Positions 26,401 to 33,687 of a stretch of 34,404 nucleotides of DNA are shown here, piece after piece. The DNA comes from Prevotella sp. AGR2160 (GTDB taxonomy: Bacteria; Bacteroidota; Bacteroidia; Bacteroidales; Bacteroidaceae). Below the pieces are notes generated by a model, which saw only the letters and a list, made by a program, of their open reading frames with translations, did not search any database and was not told the DNA's origin. The position numbers were made by a program, and so were the translations under genes. Position 1 is the first letter of the stretch, and the number at the start of each line of letters is the position of its first letter. The stretch covers positions 1 through 34,404 of the forward strand of contig NZ_AUJK01000023.1 in assembly GCF_000424185.1 (NCBI RefSeq). Reading direction: 5' to 3'.

Positions 26401-29400
26401 TCCTTGTAGGTGCCTGCGGCGATCCAGATCTCCTGACCGGACGAGGCTGTATTCAGCGCTTTCGTCAGTGTGGCGAAGGCGGTGCTCCAGGAGGTACCGG
26501 CATTGCTGTCACTACCACCATCGGCGGGCGTCCGCACATAGTACGTTGTCCCGGCAGCGGGCAGTGTGGCGTTTTCGATGGCGCCTATGTCGGGCTTGCC
26601 GCCAAAGGCACGACTCGTGACGGAGGTGAGGTCAAAGTTGTATTGGATTGCCGGTGAACCTGCCGCATTGACCATCGGGTTCATGTCCATCGGCGTATAG
26701 TCGGGGATGCCGCCATAGAGCGTCACGTCGGTGAGGTTCTCGCGCGGACCGATATTACTCACGGGGTTGACGAACTTCGGATAGGTCTTGTCGTTCGTTG
26801 ACGAATAGCCGAAGACAGGCGTAGCGTTTATATTCGTCAGTGCCGTGGAAGCTGTAGAGATTGACGAATAGAGCGAGTCGACGAGGTTGTTGGAACCCGT
26901 GATCGTGCCGTCACCGTTCGTCAGGGCGGCGAGGTTGCTCGCCGTGATGCCGTCGCGGGAGGTCAGCGCCGCCGTGGTGTTGGCATAGATGGCGGAGTTG
27001 GAGATGGAGAGCGTCGGGGTGTAGGTCTTGTCCACCGTCACCTTCTTAGCCTCCAAGGGGATGCCGACATTGTTACAGATCGTGCAGTGGTCCATCTTCA
27101 CCGTGGCGTTGCCGCGGACGGTGATGATCCCCTTGTAGTCTCCCGTTTGTCCGGAGACGATCGACGAGTTGTTATGGAAGATGCAGTTGACGACCTCGAC
27201 GCCGCACGCTGACGGCGTGCCGTCTTTCTTTGGCAAGGCGCCGTTGACAAAGAGGGCACTGCCACCCTCCGCTGCCATACTATTAGCGAAGACACAGTTG
27301 CGGATGACATTACCCGTCATGTCCTTACGGTAAGGCTGATCCGTTGCCCAGTTGGAGATGATGACGCCACCACCATTGGTGTTCATCAAGCGCTGCGTGT
27401 AGGAACTCGTCTTTCCTGTCTTGATGGCATTGCCGTAATAGAGTTCGAAACCGTCGACGACAGCATCCCTGACATTGATGAAGCCGACACAGTGGACGGC
27501 ATTGTAGGTCCAGTCGTCGATGATGTTGCCGGTGATGCGCGAAGGATACGCTTTCGGGTTACGGCCTTCTGTACTTGTACCTTTCAGCGCGGACGGATAG
27601 CCACCATAGACGAGCAGACTGTCGGCAAGGCGGATAGCGGCACTCTGCAGGTCTGTCTCCTCACCGAGGTTAGCGATGAGGAACGAGCTCGGACCGGCGG
27701 TGTTCATCGTACCTTGCTTGACGAGAATCTGTGTCCGGGCAAAGTATTTCTTGGCCTTTTTGTACTCTTTCATGTAATAGATGGCCTCACTGATGTTCCC
27801 CAAGGGGTAGTCCCAGGAAGCACCCATCGTCTTCGTCGTGTCCGACGTGACACGGTTCGGGTCGACGAAGAGTGTAGGAATCTTATCCGTCGTCGAGGAG
27901 CCGTCGACGGGCAATAGTTGTGCAAAGGCAACGTTCTCAGCCTTGGCACGGAGGGCGCCGACCGTAGAGACGGGATAGAAGACAGAGTGGAAGAAGTCGT
28001 GGGTGACATGCGCCTTACGGTCGAAGTCGGTGATCTTGGTCAGTGTGGAGACCTGCACACCCTTGCCTTTGAGGTACGACACGGCCTGAGGCGCCCAGGA
28101 CCTCGGACTGAAGGCGATGTCCTTGGCACCGGAGGTGGCGGAAGGCTGTCTGAAGACAACGAAGTTACCATTCTTGTCAGCAACATTGTTTTTGTCTTCC
28201 ACTGAGTAGACTTGTTTGCGGTAGGTGTTGCTCCAGTCGGTGATATCGTTCTTGTTCACTGCGGTATACTGTACCTCGGGGCGTGTCAACGTTGCCTTAC
28301 TGTATACCGTGGCAGCCGTCGTAGCATACTGGATATCATTGTTGGCTGCACAGGTGTTGCCCCAGATGACGGAGTTGTACGTCAGTCCCGCGCCATAGAC
28401 ATACAGACCGCCCGTACGGCCGTAACGGTTCGTGCCCACGGTGATGTCAGCACCCGGACAATCGTTCATGACGATGGAACAGTGGTTGATAACGCCACCT
28501 TTATATAAGAGCACACCGCCGGCCTCGGTCTGTGCCGTGTTGTTGTTGATGATACAGGCGGAGGCGTAAGGGTCGAAAAGCAATGCTTTATAGTTGTCAC
28601 TCAGCGGATGCTCCGCCGGCTCATAGCGCATGGCGATGCCACCGCCGATACGCGCGACGTTGTTGTGCACCCACGTATCCTTGACGACACCGTTCTGGTC
28701 CTCGCAGATACCACCGCCGTAGCCGTCGACGACACCGAGTCCGAGGGTCTGGTTCTCATAGATGTTACAGCCGATGACGGAGCCGCCGCCATCCATATAG
28801 ACACCGCCGCCGCGGAGCGAGGCGGAGCAGTTGCGGACGATACAGTTGCTCAGTACTGCCTTCCTGACCATATAAGCACCACCACCCATCGTTGCGGGGT
28901 CACGTTCGGCGATGGTCTTGGCACCGGCATTGCCGCCCTGGATGATACAGCCGTCGATAGAGGCGCTGTAGGTCAGCGAGTCGGCATAGTTCGGTCGCTT
29001 ACTGTCGTTGTAGAACCCGTTGGTGGCGAACCACACGACATGGTAGGAGTTGCCCGGGAAGCGCGTGGTATATTGTTTCTTGACGTCGTTCCACTTGAAG
29101 GTCGTCTGGATACTGTTGTGGTTACCTTCGAGGATCGTAGCGTATTTGAAGTCGTACGACATGATCGTGTCTCCGAACTCGGTGATCTTGGCATCGGAAT
29201 CGAAGGTTGTGTTGACCTCCGTACCTAATCCTGCCGTGATTCTTCGCCAGGCAGCACTGGTGGAGAGGATACGGTCGCCGGGCTTCGATTCGAGACTGTC
29301 GGGGTTGAAACCGCCATAGACATGGATCCCCGCGTAGATCTTGAACGAGGTGGAGAGGATTCCTTTGGCACCATTACCTGTACTCTCGGAGGGGTAATAG

Positions 29401-29669
29401 GTACCGGCGGCGACATATACGGATCCCGAGTGCAGGTTGTTACGTTGCAGGTAGTCGTAGAGGTCATTGATGGCATCTTGGAGGTTGTTCTTGGCCTTGT
29501 CCCATGATTTTCCGTCATTATTGTAGGCGCCCCCATTCTTTTCCGTCTTGACATAGCGTATGGTATCGGTCTGGGCGAAATTGAAGAGCGGGAACAGTAT
29601 CAGTAGAGCGGCGGTCAGGAACCGTCGGAGAAGGGTGTTGATATGTATGTTAGATGTAAGTATCATCAT
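17433..29669 (-). CDS. Giant modular parallel beta-helix surface protein with C-terminal T9SS sorting domain
   Basis: 4078 residues. The N-terminal Sec signal peptide (LLRRFLTAALLILFPLFNFA, about 14-33) begins after ATG 29669 or 29664. About seven right-handed beta-helix modules follow, each opening with a strand-turn segment (RYVKTEKNGG, TLFVDPNRV, TYYVRTPADGG, TYYVAQNANE, RLFVVHHDAI, QLFVEDGTE, YLFVDPNKV). They start near residues 38, 600, 1040, 1537, 1993, 2690 and 3173. Several end in a choice-of-anchor-Q-like motif (PDIGAIE, DKGAYEF, VDIGVYEY, MERGAYEI, VDLGCFE). A different region lies at about 3556-4005. The last 70 residues (SWTVRGNNGSLLIENI ... DIYIVSVNGKSKKIRVR) match a type A T9SS sorting domain, so it should be exported across the outer membrane and anchored on the surface. 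It starts 3 bases after the preceding fimbrillin-like gene. Roughly 25275-26270 has lower GC. Ligand unknown; adhesin is the likely role. Confidence 0.85.
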   Translation of the reverse strand: MMILTSNIHINTLLRRFLTAALLILFPLFNFAQTDTIRYVKTEKNGGAYNNDGKSWDKAKNNLQDAINDLYDYLQRNNLHSGSVYVAAGTYYPSESTGNGAKGILSTSFKIYAGIHVYGGFNPDSLESKPGDRILSTSAAWRRITAGLGTEVNTTFDSDAKITEFGDTIMSYDFKYATILEGNHNSIQTTFKWNDVKKQYTTRFPGNSYHVVWFATNGFYNDSKRPNYADSLTYSASIDGCIIQGGNAGAKTIAERDPATMGGGAYMVRKAVLSNCIVRNCSASLRGGGVYMDGGGSVIGCNIYENQTLGLGVVDGYGGGICEDQNGVVKDTWVHNNVARIGGGIAMRYEPAEHPLSDNYKALLFDPYASACIINNNTAQTEAGGVLLYKGGVINHCSIVMNDCPGADITVGTNRYGRTGGLYVYGAGLTYNSVIWGNTCAANNDIQYATTAATVYSKATLTRPEVQYTAVNKNDITDWSNTYRKQVYSVEDKNNVADKNGNFVVFRQPSATSGAKDIAFSPRSWAPQAVSYLKGKGVQVSTLTKITDFDRKAHVTHDFFHSVFYPVSTVGALRAKAENVAFAQLLPVDGSSTTDKIPTLFVDPNRVTSDTTKTMGASWDYPLGNISEAIYYMKEYKKAKKYFARTQILVKQGTMNTAGPSSFLIANLGEETDLQSAAIRLADSLLVYGGYPSALKGTSTEGRNPKAYPSRITGNIIDDWTYNAVHCVGFINVRDAVVDGFELYYGNAIKTGKTSSYTQRLMNTNGGGVIISNWATDQPYRKDMTGNVIRNCVFANSMAAEGGSALFVNGALPKKDGTPSACGVEVVNCIFHNNSSIVSGQTGDYKGIITVRGNATVKMDHCTICNNVGIPLEAKKVTVDKTYTPTLSISNSAIYANTTAALTSRDGITASNLAALTNGDGTITGSNNLVDSLYSSISTASTALTNINATPVFGYSSTNDKTYPKFVNPVSNIGPRENLTDVTLYGGIPDYTPMDMNPMVNAAGSPAIQYNFDLTSVTSRAFGGKPDIGAIENATLPAAGTTYYVRTPADGGSDSNAGTSWSTAFATLTKALNTASSGQEIWIAAGTYKEAATVTMVNGVSVYGGFKAYGNPGKQTGERDISNLHTEYQTILDGAGNKQVVRQSSDFENATTWEGLTIQNGYLATNSADNGGAGIMIRKNMTLKNCLVRKNTIYLTSGGSYGGGGIWMKNGTVLDCIIRNNKLTLSGFIQGCGAGVRMDGGTLINSMIVENNTDKKGNSILGVGLFISSQSYIYNSTIAYNVGWINKNQTSGVRAVAPGVWDNSLNSKQVDAQKNNDEFVGTAKFYNCIFWGNAGYGNTAENYVAVNRSHYYNAIGKKGIMYNCYHSSPTTGYAVEGVNTARTQVTDTTKVYVSNSISGSSTFSTSNVSAYIQACGKQNLFNESSYNVTSGTTTMSVSSYDGSVDFVTDNPYSINPASYKSKNCINMGDETYGDELSTKFGVTVDIAGADRVQDCRIDKGAYEFNGSSLITPEKSTEKISYYTSLDATKKTKKTVNVATYYVAQNANEKGSANASSATNTACARKLQQVLDDAGRYKYDHPDWHVVVKLAGTKGIETHYEPSRSTIYEGNTQDPRSYSLQVPHGVEVSGGWNSDFTARDPINYPTYLWGKYQSTSSASTDSIQVYHVVTFTDYVFDYNGRPRTVKGADGKSRYELLSDSITTYLPNTGAVAADNRYSRAQLNGVIIERGNANGILEENQRGGACVVPSWATVINCIAQRNSASGDGGAFYLENNALIAGCIIQSNSAKNGGAIAIEEPDTASEKTFACVSYCTVTGNTASAAGGGLYFLTNLRSLCNVFWLNKGNDQSDVSGVTNVFKEQNINNYPLNYSAVTNIRVAGVNNISVEPTSDAGVRWQADSKATTAFPYQYYGLQKTSVLTRAGLPYATFRTLERLFPEIDTLDIAGVSRLSQTAESPQQKAYDGTALVAKDNVNVEIGARAINDAYVLAQSDALFYRLFVVHHDAINTSDALILQNSSDKIYKQIGSSFANPFMRLDDAINYIVDARNKDDKARNHRFEIFLAGGTYYPYTDMRGAQGEVRLNTFEMPEGVAVYGGFDVTSSSAKMYCQIAEKRDTTVTATINGTKETITLTGATTDSMRLARARYDMNKNSIVEPWEMENQTILSGYSVGADQETKNVYHVITCNEDSTSVGRLPDMYSDEAFTKTTTHNFYERTKHSDYECTKSIIHRSIILDGLTIRDGSAMGYESAVVNPNWYYRGGGIFVSGYPIKQETDAKVNPTDMEYAPRNIHLLISGCLFENNNARQGGAIYTDGTMDITGCSFVQNYTKSPDEDESYDREFVTYSGGGAIATTNQLIVANTIFANNEAQRGTGKMVLSDGTKAIGSFVKPINQLEDGKSGNDLAGYGGVIWAGIKSHIYMLNCNAVRNKAYAYPSVYNYTPNGWEEDATTHKLVVQSGLQHHYGLNSIFWGNEATDSTHTSSKMLMNYGTDPKEDNEALYFCAYENGQGLAATTNAEGDNTDYREYDVTSWDILSGVGKAVGNANHNIILNSDNSATDGPNFISPSTEAGIKGYMQSADWLVYRVNNLTDNGWGMITQKVDNGQVSFVKQSRTAASGTKEEYGVGAYFDAANYYNDVYGLTLLPVADEKYMMYADENNEESTRNMLRVSSDPLSNATKDYVDIGVYEYQHSQLFVEDGTETDVLWVKPVESTDIVSYGSTPEKATSDLQRAIETLLLSRNDHAKTIKIITGDYMPRYTLDEDNIGFQIHMGDNASIVALKKKIISGHDYMANSLTIEGGYTEELEGVRNPEEYPVRLIMDKKSGATADNTAHLFYISDAEQWGTQGNGSSSQDGETIDNSNITKSSAPENYPIPIILDGLTFVNNYATASHTETGTTTTGGAAIYYKEQFKTGTDKTTKTTEHLVGRRNIPKLTIRNCIFEQNGARGADKVPAVRIEQGGGRTLIFNSVFHSGSGNPIESTDTVSIVNCTFARNGGHITLSGNATGNSSLYNSIIWRDDSIGGYKTPYSGFTSSDNANAITTDSIKNNAMTGITNTDEAKNNANVGLTDVSTDALGGPNFVDADNAVPSKRDFHINPGVRTFSRANYLLYARKVLGWVPGMTITQKDKTTLELTEANIKSLLADTAYTKDLSFLSRLYASGMERGAYEIDNDIQRYLFVDPNKVSGTMTGLSWQNAFGAGMLQRAIDAASVYTSFNPDNIDTPVSFVFVKGENGTDAGTENITLRNGVSVLGSIDPNYLTMPKITEQMTTDERFSALMTFLGTVRAERPGLLAKTTHRTVVAGIKTGTNSFSYPVAVSGLEVRNSNKNTSPVINIADNTYQQLLLSEVYVHGNTIAAASGGTMPSVVNLQGGLLYNALIEGNAVGSTTTPVVTLGTKAMLLNGTVIADVNGQTAVGGTGLVENSITYNTADAKAQLIKKLNLNNTTATTNTILSQTGNPFAPYLNTGNAYTLPTYLTEYTPYHFQLHEQSAALDAGLQTAQNSGVTNPVSSTVTELGQGEIPTGYMSAIDYATDRDLLGNPRLLANTVDLGCFETWHIAEGQHRYATSTNNRYPHEGSVVYIGKNGSLSLGTSDDTQQLFTDNNAFMPGYLYLAPGASLYGNGNIIHAAYVAVDHTFDSGTQYALMAFPYALDADNAITVAGNATDGTVTETPFTDIQEVMTYNGEKRSSWDYSFRETNSACWESVTSHTVDATQGWLAELAAPMSAATTVRFTAWGAQNGTYPYTEGADAKTVTLTQYNHTTSTDGDAHFTKEENMGWNLTGLPYLISGYNTSHYDQTTGYDMNVPHLLYTSDGKGQYATTQSWSDNTMSMGQGYFMQTAIIGDAETVTFLHQDVSKATPAAKPYVTIESDDGLSDAIEVNADADNPKTLTYTMGADGLKWQAFNDSLPEIYLLTNSGLPLQLAGNAPTGVPMTVGFRAAKAGTLTVSIPDTEAFNGEQVWLKDEETGNVTDLTEGTYSFATNAGYNDKRLTLQIGGVRPDGSADNNTDDEPSWTVRGNNGSLLIENIHHGDHVAIHTLSGALVEQATASDSQYVTHPLASDIYIVSVNGKSKKIRVR

Positions 29670-29672
29670 AGT

Positions 29673-30707
29673 CTACCAAGTATTCTTGATTTGGATCTTT
29701 CCCAGCATCCATGGCGTGAAGATGGCCGTTGCTTGTTTGTTGCCAAGACTGATGGTGGTGGAAGGAGAGGACTCCTTAGTGTCCACGCCGTTGGTGAGGG
29801 TCATGTTCAGCGTGTAGCTGTCGAGGTCTGCGGAGAAGGGGAGCACGTAGGTCTCGTATCGTCCGTAGTATTGATTGCCGGGATCCGTTGTGACGGTCTC
29901 GCTGTATGTGCGGCTGGCCGCCGTTGTATTCTCCATTGGCTTGAAGAGGAAGCCTCCGGCGCTGAGCCCCGTGAACGTGATAGATTTCACATTCGTCGTT
30001 GACTGTATCGATGGGTCGACATTCCAGTTGACATCGAGCTTAGCAGCCGTATGGTAGAGGACGATCTCCAGATGCGGCGTATTGCTGGTATAGTCGCTCA
30101 CGGTGCCGTAGTAGGTTGACGCGTCTGTTGTCTTCTTGAGGTTATAGGGCGTGGAGTAGATATTCTTCAGGGCCTCACCACAGTCGGCATCGGCGACACT
30201 TGAAGGCAAAGCAAACGTGGCATCGCGTACCTGATCACTGAGGCTCGTCGCGGTGCTCTTCGTCACCGTGATAGGCTCTGCCGACATGGCGGCATAGACG
30301 ACGCCTTGGGTACGGTTGGCGGGAAGGTTGATATTGATCTGGTCGGTATAGCGGTAGATGGAGTCGCCGGTAGTCTGGAAGTCGGCGGTAGAGATGACCG
30401 TTTTTCTCCATTTCTCTTCGTCGAGTGTATATCCATTCGTGGCATCCATCCCTTCCGGCGTGATGATCTGATCGACGGTCCCTTCATTATTCGTGTTGAT
30501 CAGATAGAGGTATAGGTGTTTCGGCATGACGAACTTCTCATAGCTGCCGGGGTCGCCGATAGCCCTTGTCTCCATCTGTTGGCTGACCGGAATGGCGAGG
30601 ATGACGGGCATACGGATGCTGTCATCGCTGACGCCGGCGGTGTCAGACGAACAGGCAGTGAGGAGTGCTGCCCCGAGCGTGATGCAAGAGAAGTAAATTT
30701 TTCTCAT
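29673..30707 (-). CDS. Fimbrillin-like lipoprotein (accessory or tip fimbrial subunit)
   Basis: 344 residues. The lipoprotein signal MRKIYFSCITLGAALLTA precedes Cys19. A short strand (RMPVILAIPVSQQMETR) then leads to Arg48-Ala49 in METRAIGD. That resembles the Arg-Ala site at which P. gingivalis fimbrillins are trimmed by gingipain to expose the groove for donor-strand exchange. The rest is beta-rich, with a typical fimbrillin segment (LEIVLYHTAAKLDVNWNV) and the end TPWMLGKIQIKNTW. It starts inside the stop codon of the Mfa2-like gene (ATGA overlap) and ends 3 bases before the giant gene. By analogy with mfa3/mfa4 it may be an accessory subunit joining shaft and adhesin. Membership of the fimbrillin superfamily is well supported, its place in the fimbria is inferred. 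Confidence 0.75.
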   Translation of the reverse strand: MRKIYFSCITLGAALLTACSSDTAGVSDDSIRMPVILAIPVSQQMETRAIGDPGSYEKFVMPKHLYLYLINTNNEGTVDQIITPEGMDATNGYTLDEEKWRKTVISTADFQTTGDSIYRYTDQININLPANRTQGVVYAAMSAEPITVTKSTATSLSDQVRDATFALPSSVADADCGEALKNIYSTPYNLKKTTDASTYYGTVSDYTSNTPHLEIVLYHTAAKLDVNWNVDPSIQSTTNVKSITFTGLSAGGFLFKPMENTTAASRTYSETVTTDPGNQYYGRYETYVLPFSADLDSYTLNMTLTNGVDTKESSPSTTISLGNKQATAIFTPWMLGKIQIKNTW

Positions 30708-31714
30708 ATATTCGGATGATATTCTCCACCTTTATTCCAGTCGAGTGTGACACTGGCCCCGACGCCTGCCGTACTGGTGGTGACGGCCCCATTGTCGGCG
30801 ATGGAGATACGGATGACGCGGACGTCACCGGCTTTCAGTGGCCGCTGGACAGAGAGGACGGAGCGCGTGACGGAGTTGTCGGAGCATGTCGCCAGGACGA
30901 TGACTCGCCATATCGTTCCGTCTGTCCGTGCTGCGTCACCATTGGCTCTGGAGGCCACATCCCGGCTGGGGAAGGTGAGGGCGTGGTAGATTTTCTCGTG
31001 TTCCTTGGGTCCGTCGGAGACAGAGGTCCGCAAGAGGGCATCCTCTTCGAAGTGGTAGGTACTGTCGTTGATGGTGAAGGAGCTGGCGAGATCGGTGATG
31101 AACATCTGTACGTCCTTGATGGTCTCCGGCTGTGTGGCGACGACCGCCACGGCGGCATTGGCAGGGTAGAGGCGGACGTGGATATCCTCGTTGCTGTTGC
31201 CGGTGATCGTGATGTCCTGCCGTGCCGAGAGCAGCGGTTGTTGCTGTGCGATGATGGTGTCGCCCGATGGTTGGACGACGCCCATCTTATTGATATTCGT
31301 CGTGTCGACGAGGAGAGCCGCCACCTTATCGGTGCCGGAGACCGCCAGATGGCGGTAGCTGCCGGGGCAGAGCGTCAGCGCCAGTACTTTCTCGTCGCCC
31401 TCTATCGTCTGTGCCGAGCTCTCAAAGGAGCCGTCGGCGGCGTTGACGAAGAGCAGTTGCGTGGAATAGCTTGTAGGATGCAGCAAGGGGTTCAACAGAT
31501 CTGTCAGCGACTCCCGGAGCGTAGCGTCTCCGTCATCGGGCATCTGCTCGGTGATCTGATAGTTGGTGTTGATGACGGCGTGCAGCTGGTAGGAGATGTC
31601 GTAGGTCTCATTACAGCCTGTCGTATCGTCATCAATCGAACTGATATAGCTGCATCCGCAGAGGGAGAGCAGCGATGTCAGTGCCAGGAGGAGTTGAACC
31701 GTTTTCTGAAACAT
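30704..31714 (-). CDS. FimB/Mfa2-family fimbrial anchor lipoprotein
   Basis: 336 residues. The signal peptide ends at the lipobox SLCGC (Cys21). The body is typical of FimB/Mfa2 proteins, with CNETYDISYQLHAVIN early on, LCPGSYRHLAVSG, and the strand-rich WRVIVLATCSDN region. Family members sit at the base of the fimbria, attach it to the outer membrane through the lipid, and limit its length. It follows the Mfa1-like gene by 13 bases and overlaps the next gene by four. Order (shaft, anchor, accessory) is as in the P. gingivalis mfa locus. Confidence 0.85.
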   Translation of the reverse strand: MFQKTVQLLLALTSLLSLCGCSYISSIDDDTTGCNETYDISYQLHAVINTNYQITEQMPDDGDATLRESLTDLLNPLLHPTSYSTQLLFVNAADGSFESSAQTIEGDEKVLALTLCPGSYRHLAVSGTDKVAALLVDTTNINKMGVVQPSGDTIIAQQQPLLSARQDITITGNSNEDIHVRLYPANAAVAVVATQPETIKDVQMFITDLASSFTINDSTYHFEEDALLRTSVSDGPKEHEKIYHALTFPSRDVASRANGDAARTDGTIWRVIVLATCSDNSVTRSVLSVQRPLKAGDVRVIRISIADNGAVTTSTAGVGASVTLDWNKGGEYHPNI

Positions 31715-31727
31715 ATCCTACGTTGGT

Positions 31728-33605
31728 TTACATCGTGACATTGAACGTCAGACCATTCTGCCAGGTCAGGTCAACACTCATACCGATACTCAGGGCCGGC
31801 GTGCGAAGATCGGGGATGACATTATAGGCGGCGCCGAGACCGGTGTTGCCTCCGGAGGTGCTGCTGGCGCCTATCGTCAGATTGGCGACGGTGGTGAAGT
31901 CCTGCTGGATCACTTTCTCCTTATCAAAGCCGGTGGTCGTAGAGGGCTGCGTGACTCCGGTGTCAGCATCCGGATCGAGTTTGGCGACGAGATAGAACTT
32001 GCTGCCGGCGGGGATCACGCCATTGTTGTAGCCACGGAAGGCCCTGCCCGTGTTGTTCTGCAGTTCCACAACCATGTAGATCGGTGTCTTCTCGGGGGTC
32101 TCCAGAAGCAGGGTATGATTCGTGATGGAGCCATCCTTGGAGGCGATCATCTTCGTGGTAGTGTTGTCCGTCGTTGTCGTGTTGAGGTCCTTGTCGTAGA
32201 CGGTATACTGCGTATTGTCCGACGAAGCACTCTGGAAGAGATAATTGACAGCGCGCTGTCCGCCGACGAGGATAGCGGTCACGGGGAATCCGTCGCCCTG
32301 CAGGGTCACGGCGGCGCCGTTATTATCGTAGAGTGTCTCACCGGCGAGTTTCACCTTCGTGTCGAGGCGGCCGACGGCATACTGGATCTGATCCTTCAGC
32401 GCGATGGAGTGAGTGGAGGAAGTGACCGTTCCGGGATTTGAGGTGTAATTATTCAGAATGTCCGCCCACGATGTTCCGTTTACATATTTATCTTTCAAAT
32501 CGGCATCACTCGTGGCGATCTGCGTGTTGGCGCGGTACCACAGGCTGATGGGATAGACATAATCCTTCATCGCCGACACGTTTGTACCATCGGTGGTATA
32601 GGTGGGGGTACTCTGTGCCGTGAACTTGCTGTCAGCCCATTTCACAGTAGCTGCGCCATCGGGGAGGTTGAGGTTGGCGGGATAGCCGGAGATGGCGTCC
32701 GTAAATTTCAGCGTCTTGTCATCAGAATTCAACGAAGCATAGGTGCTGTTTTTGATGGCCGTTGTGATGGCGTCACAGATCGTCTGGTTGGCCGTGGTCT
32801 GACTGCTCTTCAGGTCGACAACGGACGTATACAGATCCTGCACGGCGTTCTGGATAGCGTCGGAGGAGCCGGCAGACAATTTGATGAAATTGTCGTAGAG
32901 GTTCTTGAGGCCCTTTCCCTGACCGGTGGAAGCATCCACAGAAACACTGCTCCAGCCTTTCGCATTAGCGATAGAGGTCAGATAGGTGGCGATGGCCTCG
33001 CCCTTCGTCATATCGGGCGAGGTCGTGATCGGCACCGGTGTGAACGAGATGCCGCTCGGCTTTCCTGCGTCCAGTCCGGCAGCCTTCAGGGTGCCGTATT
33101 TGAACATATCGTTAGCTGTGGATGCGCTCGTCCCGGCTGTAGCATCGATGGCCTTGGCATAGAACAGGAAGGCGTTGGTCTCCGTGGGGATGCTGACATC
33201 GACATAGACTTTGGCGTTGCCGGTGGAGGTGATCTGGTCACTGGACAGCGTGTTCGGCGTCGTGTTGGGTAACACAATGTTGTTGTCACCATTACGCGTA
33301 GCGTCGGTTCCTACCGTCGTCGTAGAGGAGGCAAGCGCGAACGGGATGAGCGTCATGTTGTCCATGCCGCGGAACACCGGTGAGGACTGCGCCTGTGCCG
33401 TAGCGTCGGAGACACGGCTCATGGCCTTGGCTCCGGATGTATTGCTCTTCGGCAGTCCTACGGAGAGGGTGAAGGACGTCTTGACAGTATCGGAAGAAGT
33501 AGGATGAGGGGTCTCAACCGCATCGTCGGCCGACGAGCAGGAAACCAGGAAGAGAGGCATGCTGATTGCCATCGCTCCAAAAACATAAAACACATTCATT
33601 CTCAT
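31728..33605 (-). CDS. Mfa1-like fimbrillin lipoprotein (probable shaft subunit)
   Basis: 625 residues from ATG 33605; a second ATG two codons later is also possible. The signal peptide ends at lipobox FLVSC (Cys23). A first strand (KTSFTLSVGLPKS) leads to Arg64 in KAMSRVSDATA, a candidate maturation site. Fimbrillin hallmarks follow: IQYAVGRLDTKVKLAGETLY at the domain boundary, KTPIYMVVELQNNTGRAFRG, and PAGSKFYLVAKLDP. The tail LSIGMSVDLTWQNGLTFNV is a strand that could donate to a neighbouring subunit. Size and tail resemble Mfa1 (about 560 residues), though it is longer. It is exported as a lipoprotein, then polymerised on the surface. It lies 82 bases after the DUF3575 gene. Confidence 0.8.
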   Translation of the reverse strand: MRMNVFYVFGAMAISMPLFLVSCSSADDAVETPHPTSSDTVKTSFTLSVGLPKSNTSGAKAMSRVSDATAQAQSSPVFRGMDNMTLIPFALASSTTTVGTDATRNGDNNIVLPNTTPNTLSSDQITSTGNAKVYVDVSIPTETNAFLFYAKAIDATAGTSASTANDMFKYGTLKAAGLDAGKPSGISFTPVPITTSPDMTKGEAIATYLTSIANAKGWSSVSVDASTGQGKGLKNLYDNFIKLSAGSSDAIQNAVQDLYTSVVDLKSSQTTANQTICDAITTAIKNSTYASLNSDDKTLKFTDAISGYPANLNLPDGAATVKWADSKFTAQSTPTYTTDGTNVSAMKDYVYPISLWYRANTQIATSDADLKDKYVNGTSWADILNNYTSNPGTVTSSTHSIALKDQIQYAVGRLDTKVKLAGETLYDNNGAAVTLQGDGFPVTAILVGGQRAVNYLFQSASSDNTQYTVYDKDLNTTTTDNTTTKMIASKDGSITNHTLLLETPEKTPIYMVVELQNNTGRAFRGYNNGVIPAGSKFYLVAKLDPDADTGVTQPSTTTGFDKEKVIQQDFTTVANLTIGASSTSGGNTGLGAAYNVIPDLRTPALSIGMSVDLTWQNGLTFNVTM

Positions 33606-33687
33606 AGTTATGGTCTTTTTTATGATGATTCTCTTATCTATATTTCTTCTTCTCTTTTTGTTGATGAAGATTCAGATCTGTGGATGG

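Noticed and set aside
30716..31738. 340-residue + strand frame opposite the FimB/Mfa2 gene
   Set aside because: The minus strand has a lipobox and family motifs; the + translation is D/G/V-rich shadow sequence.
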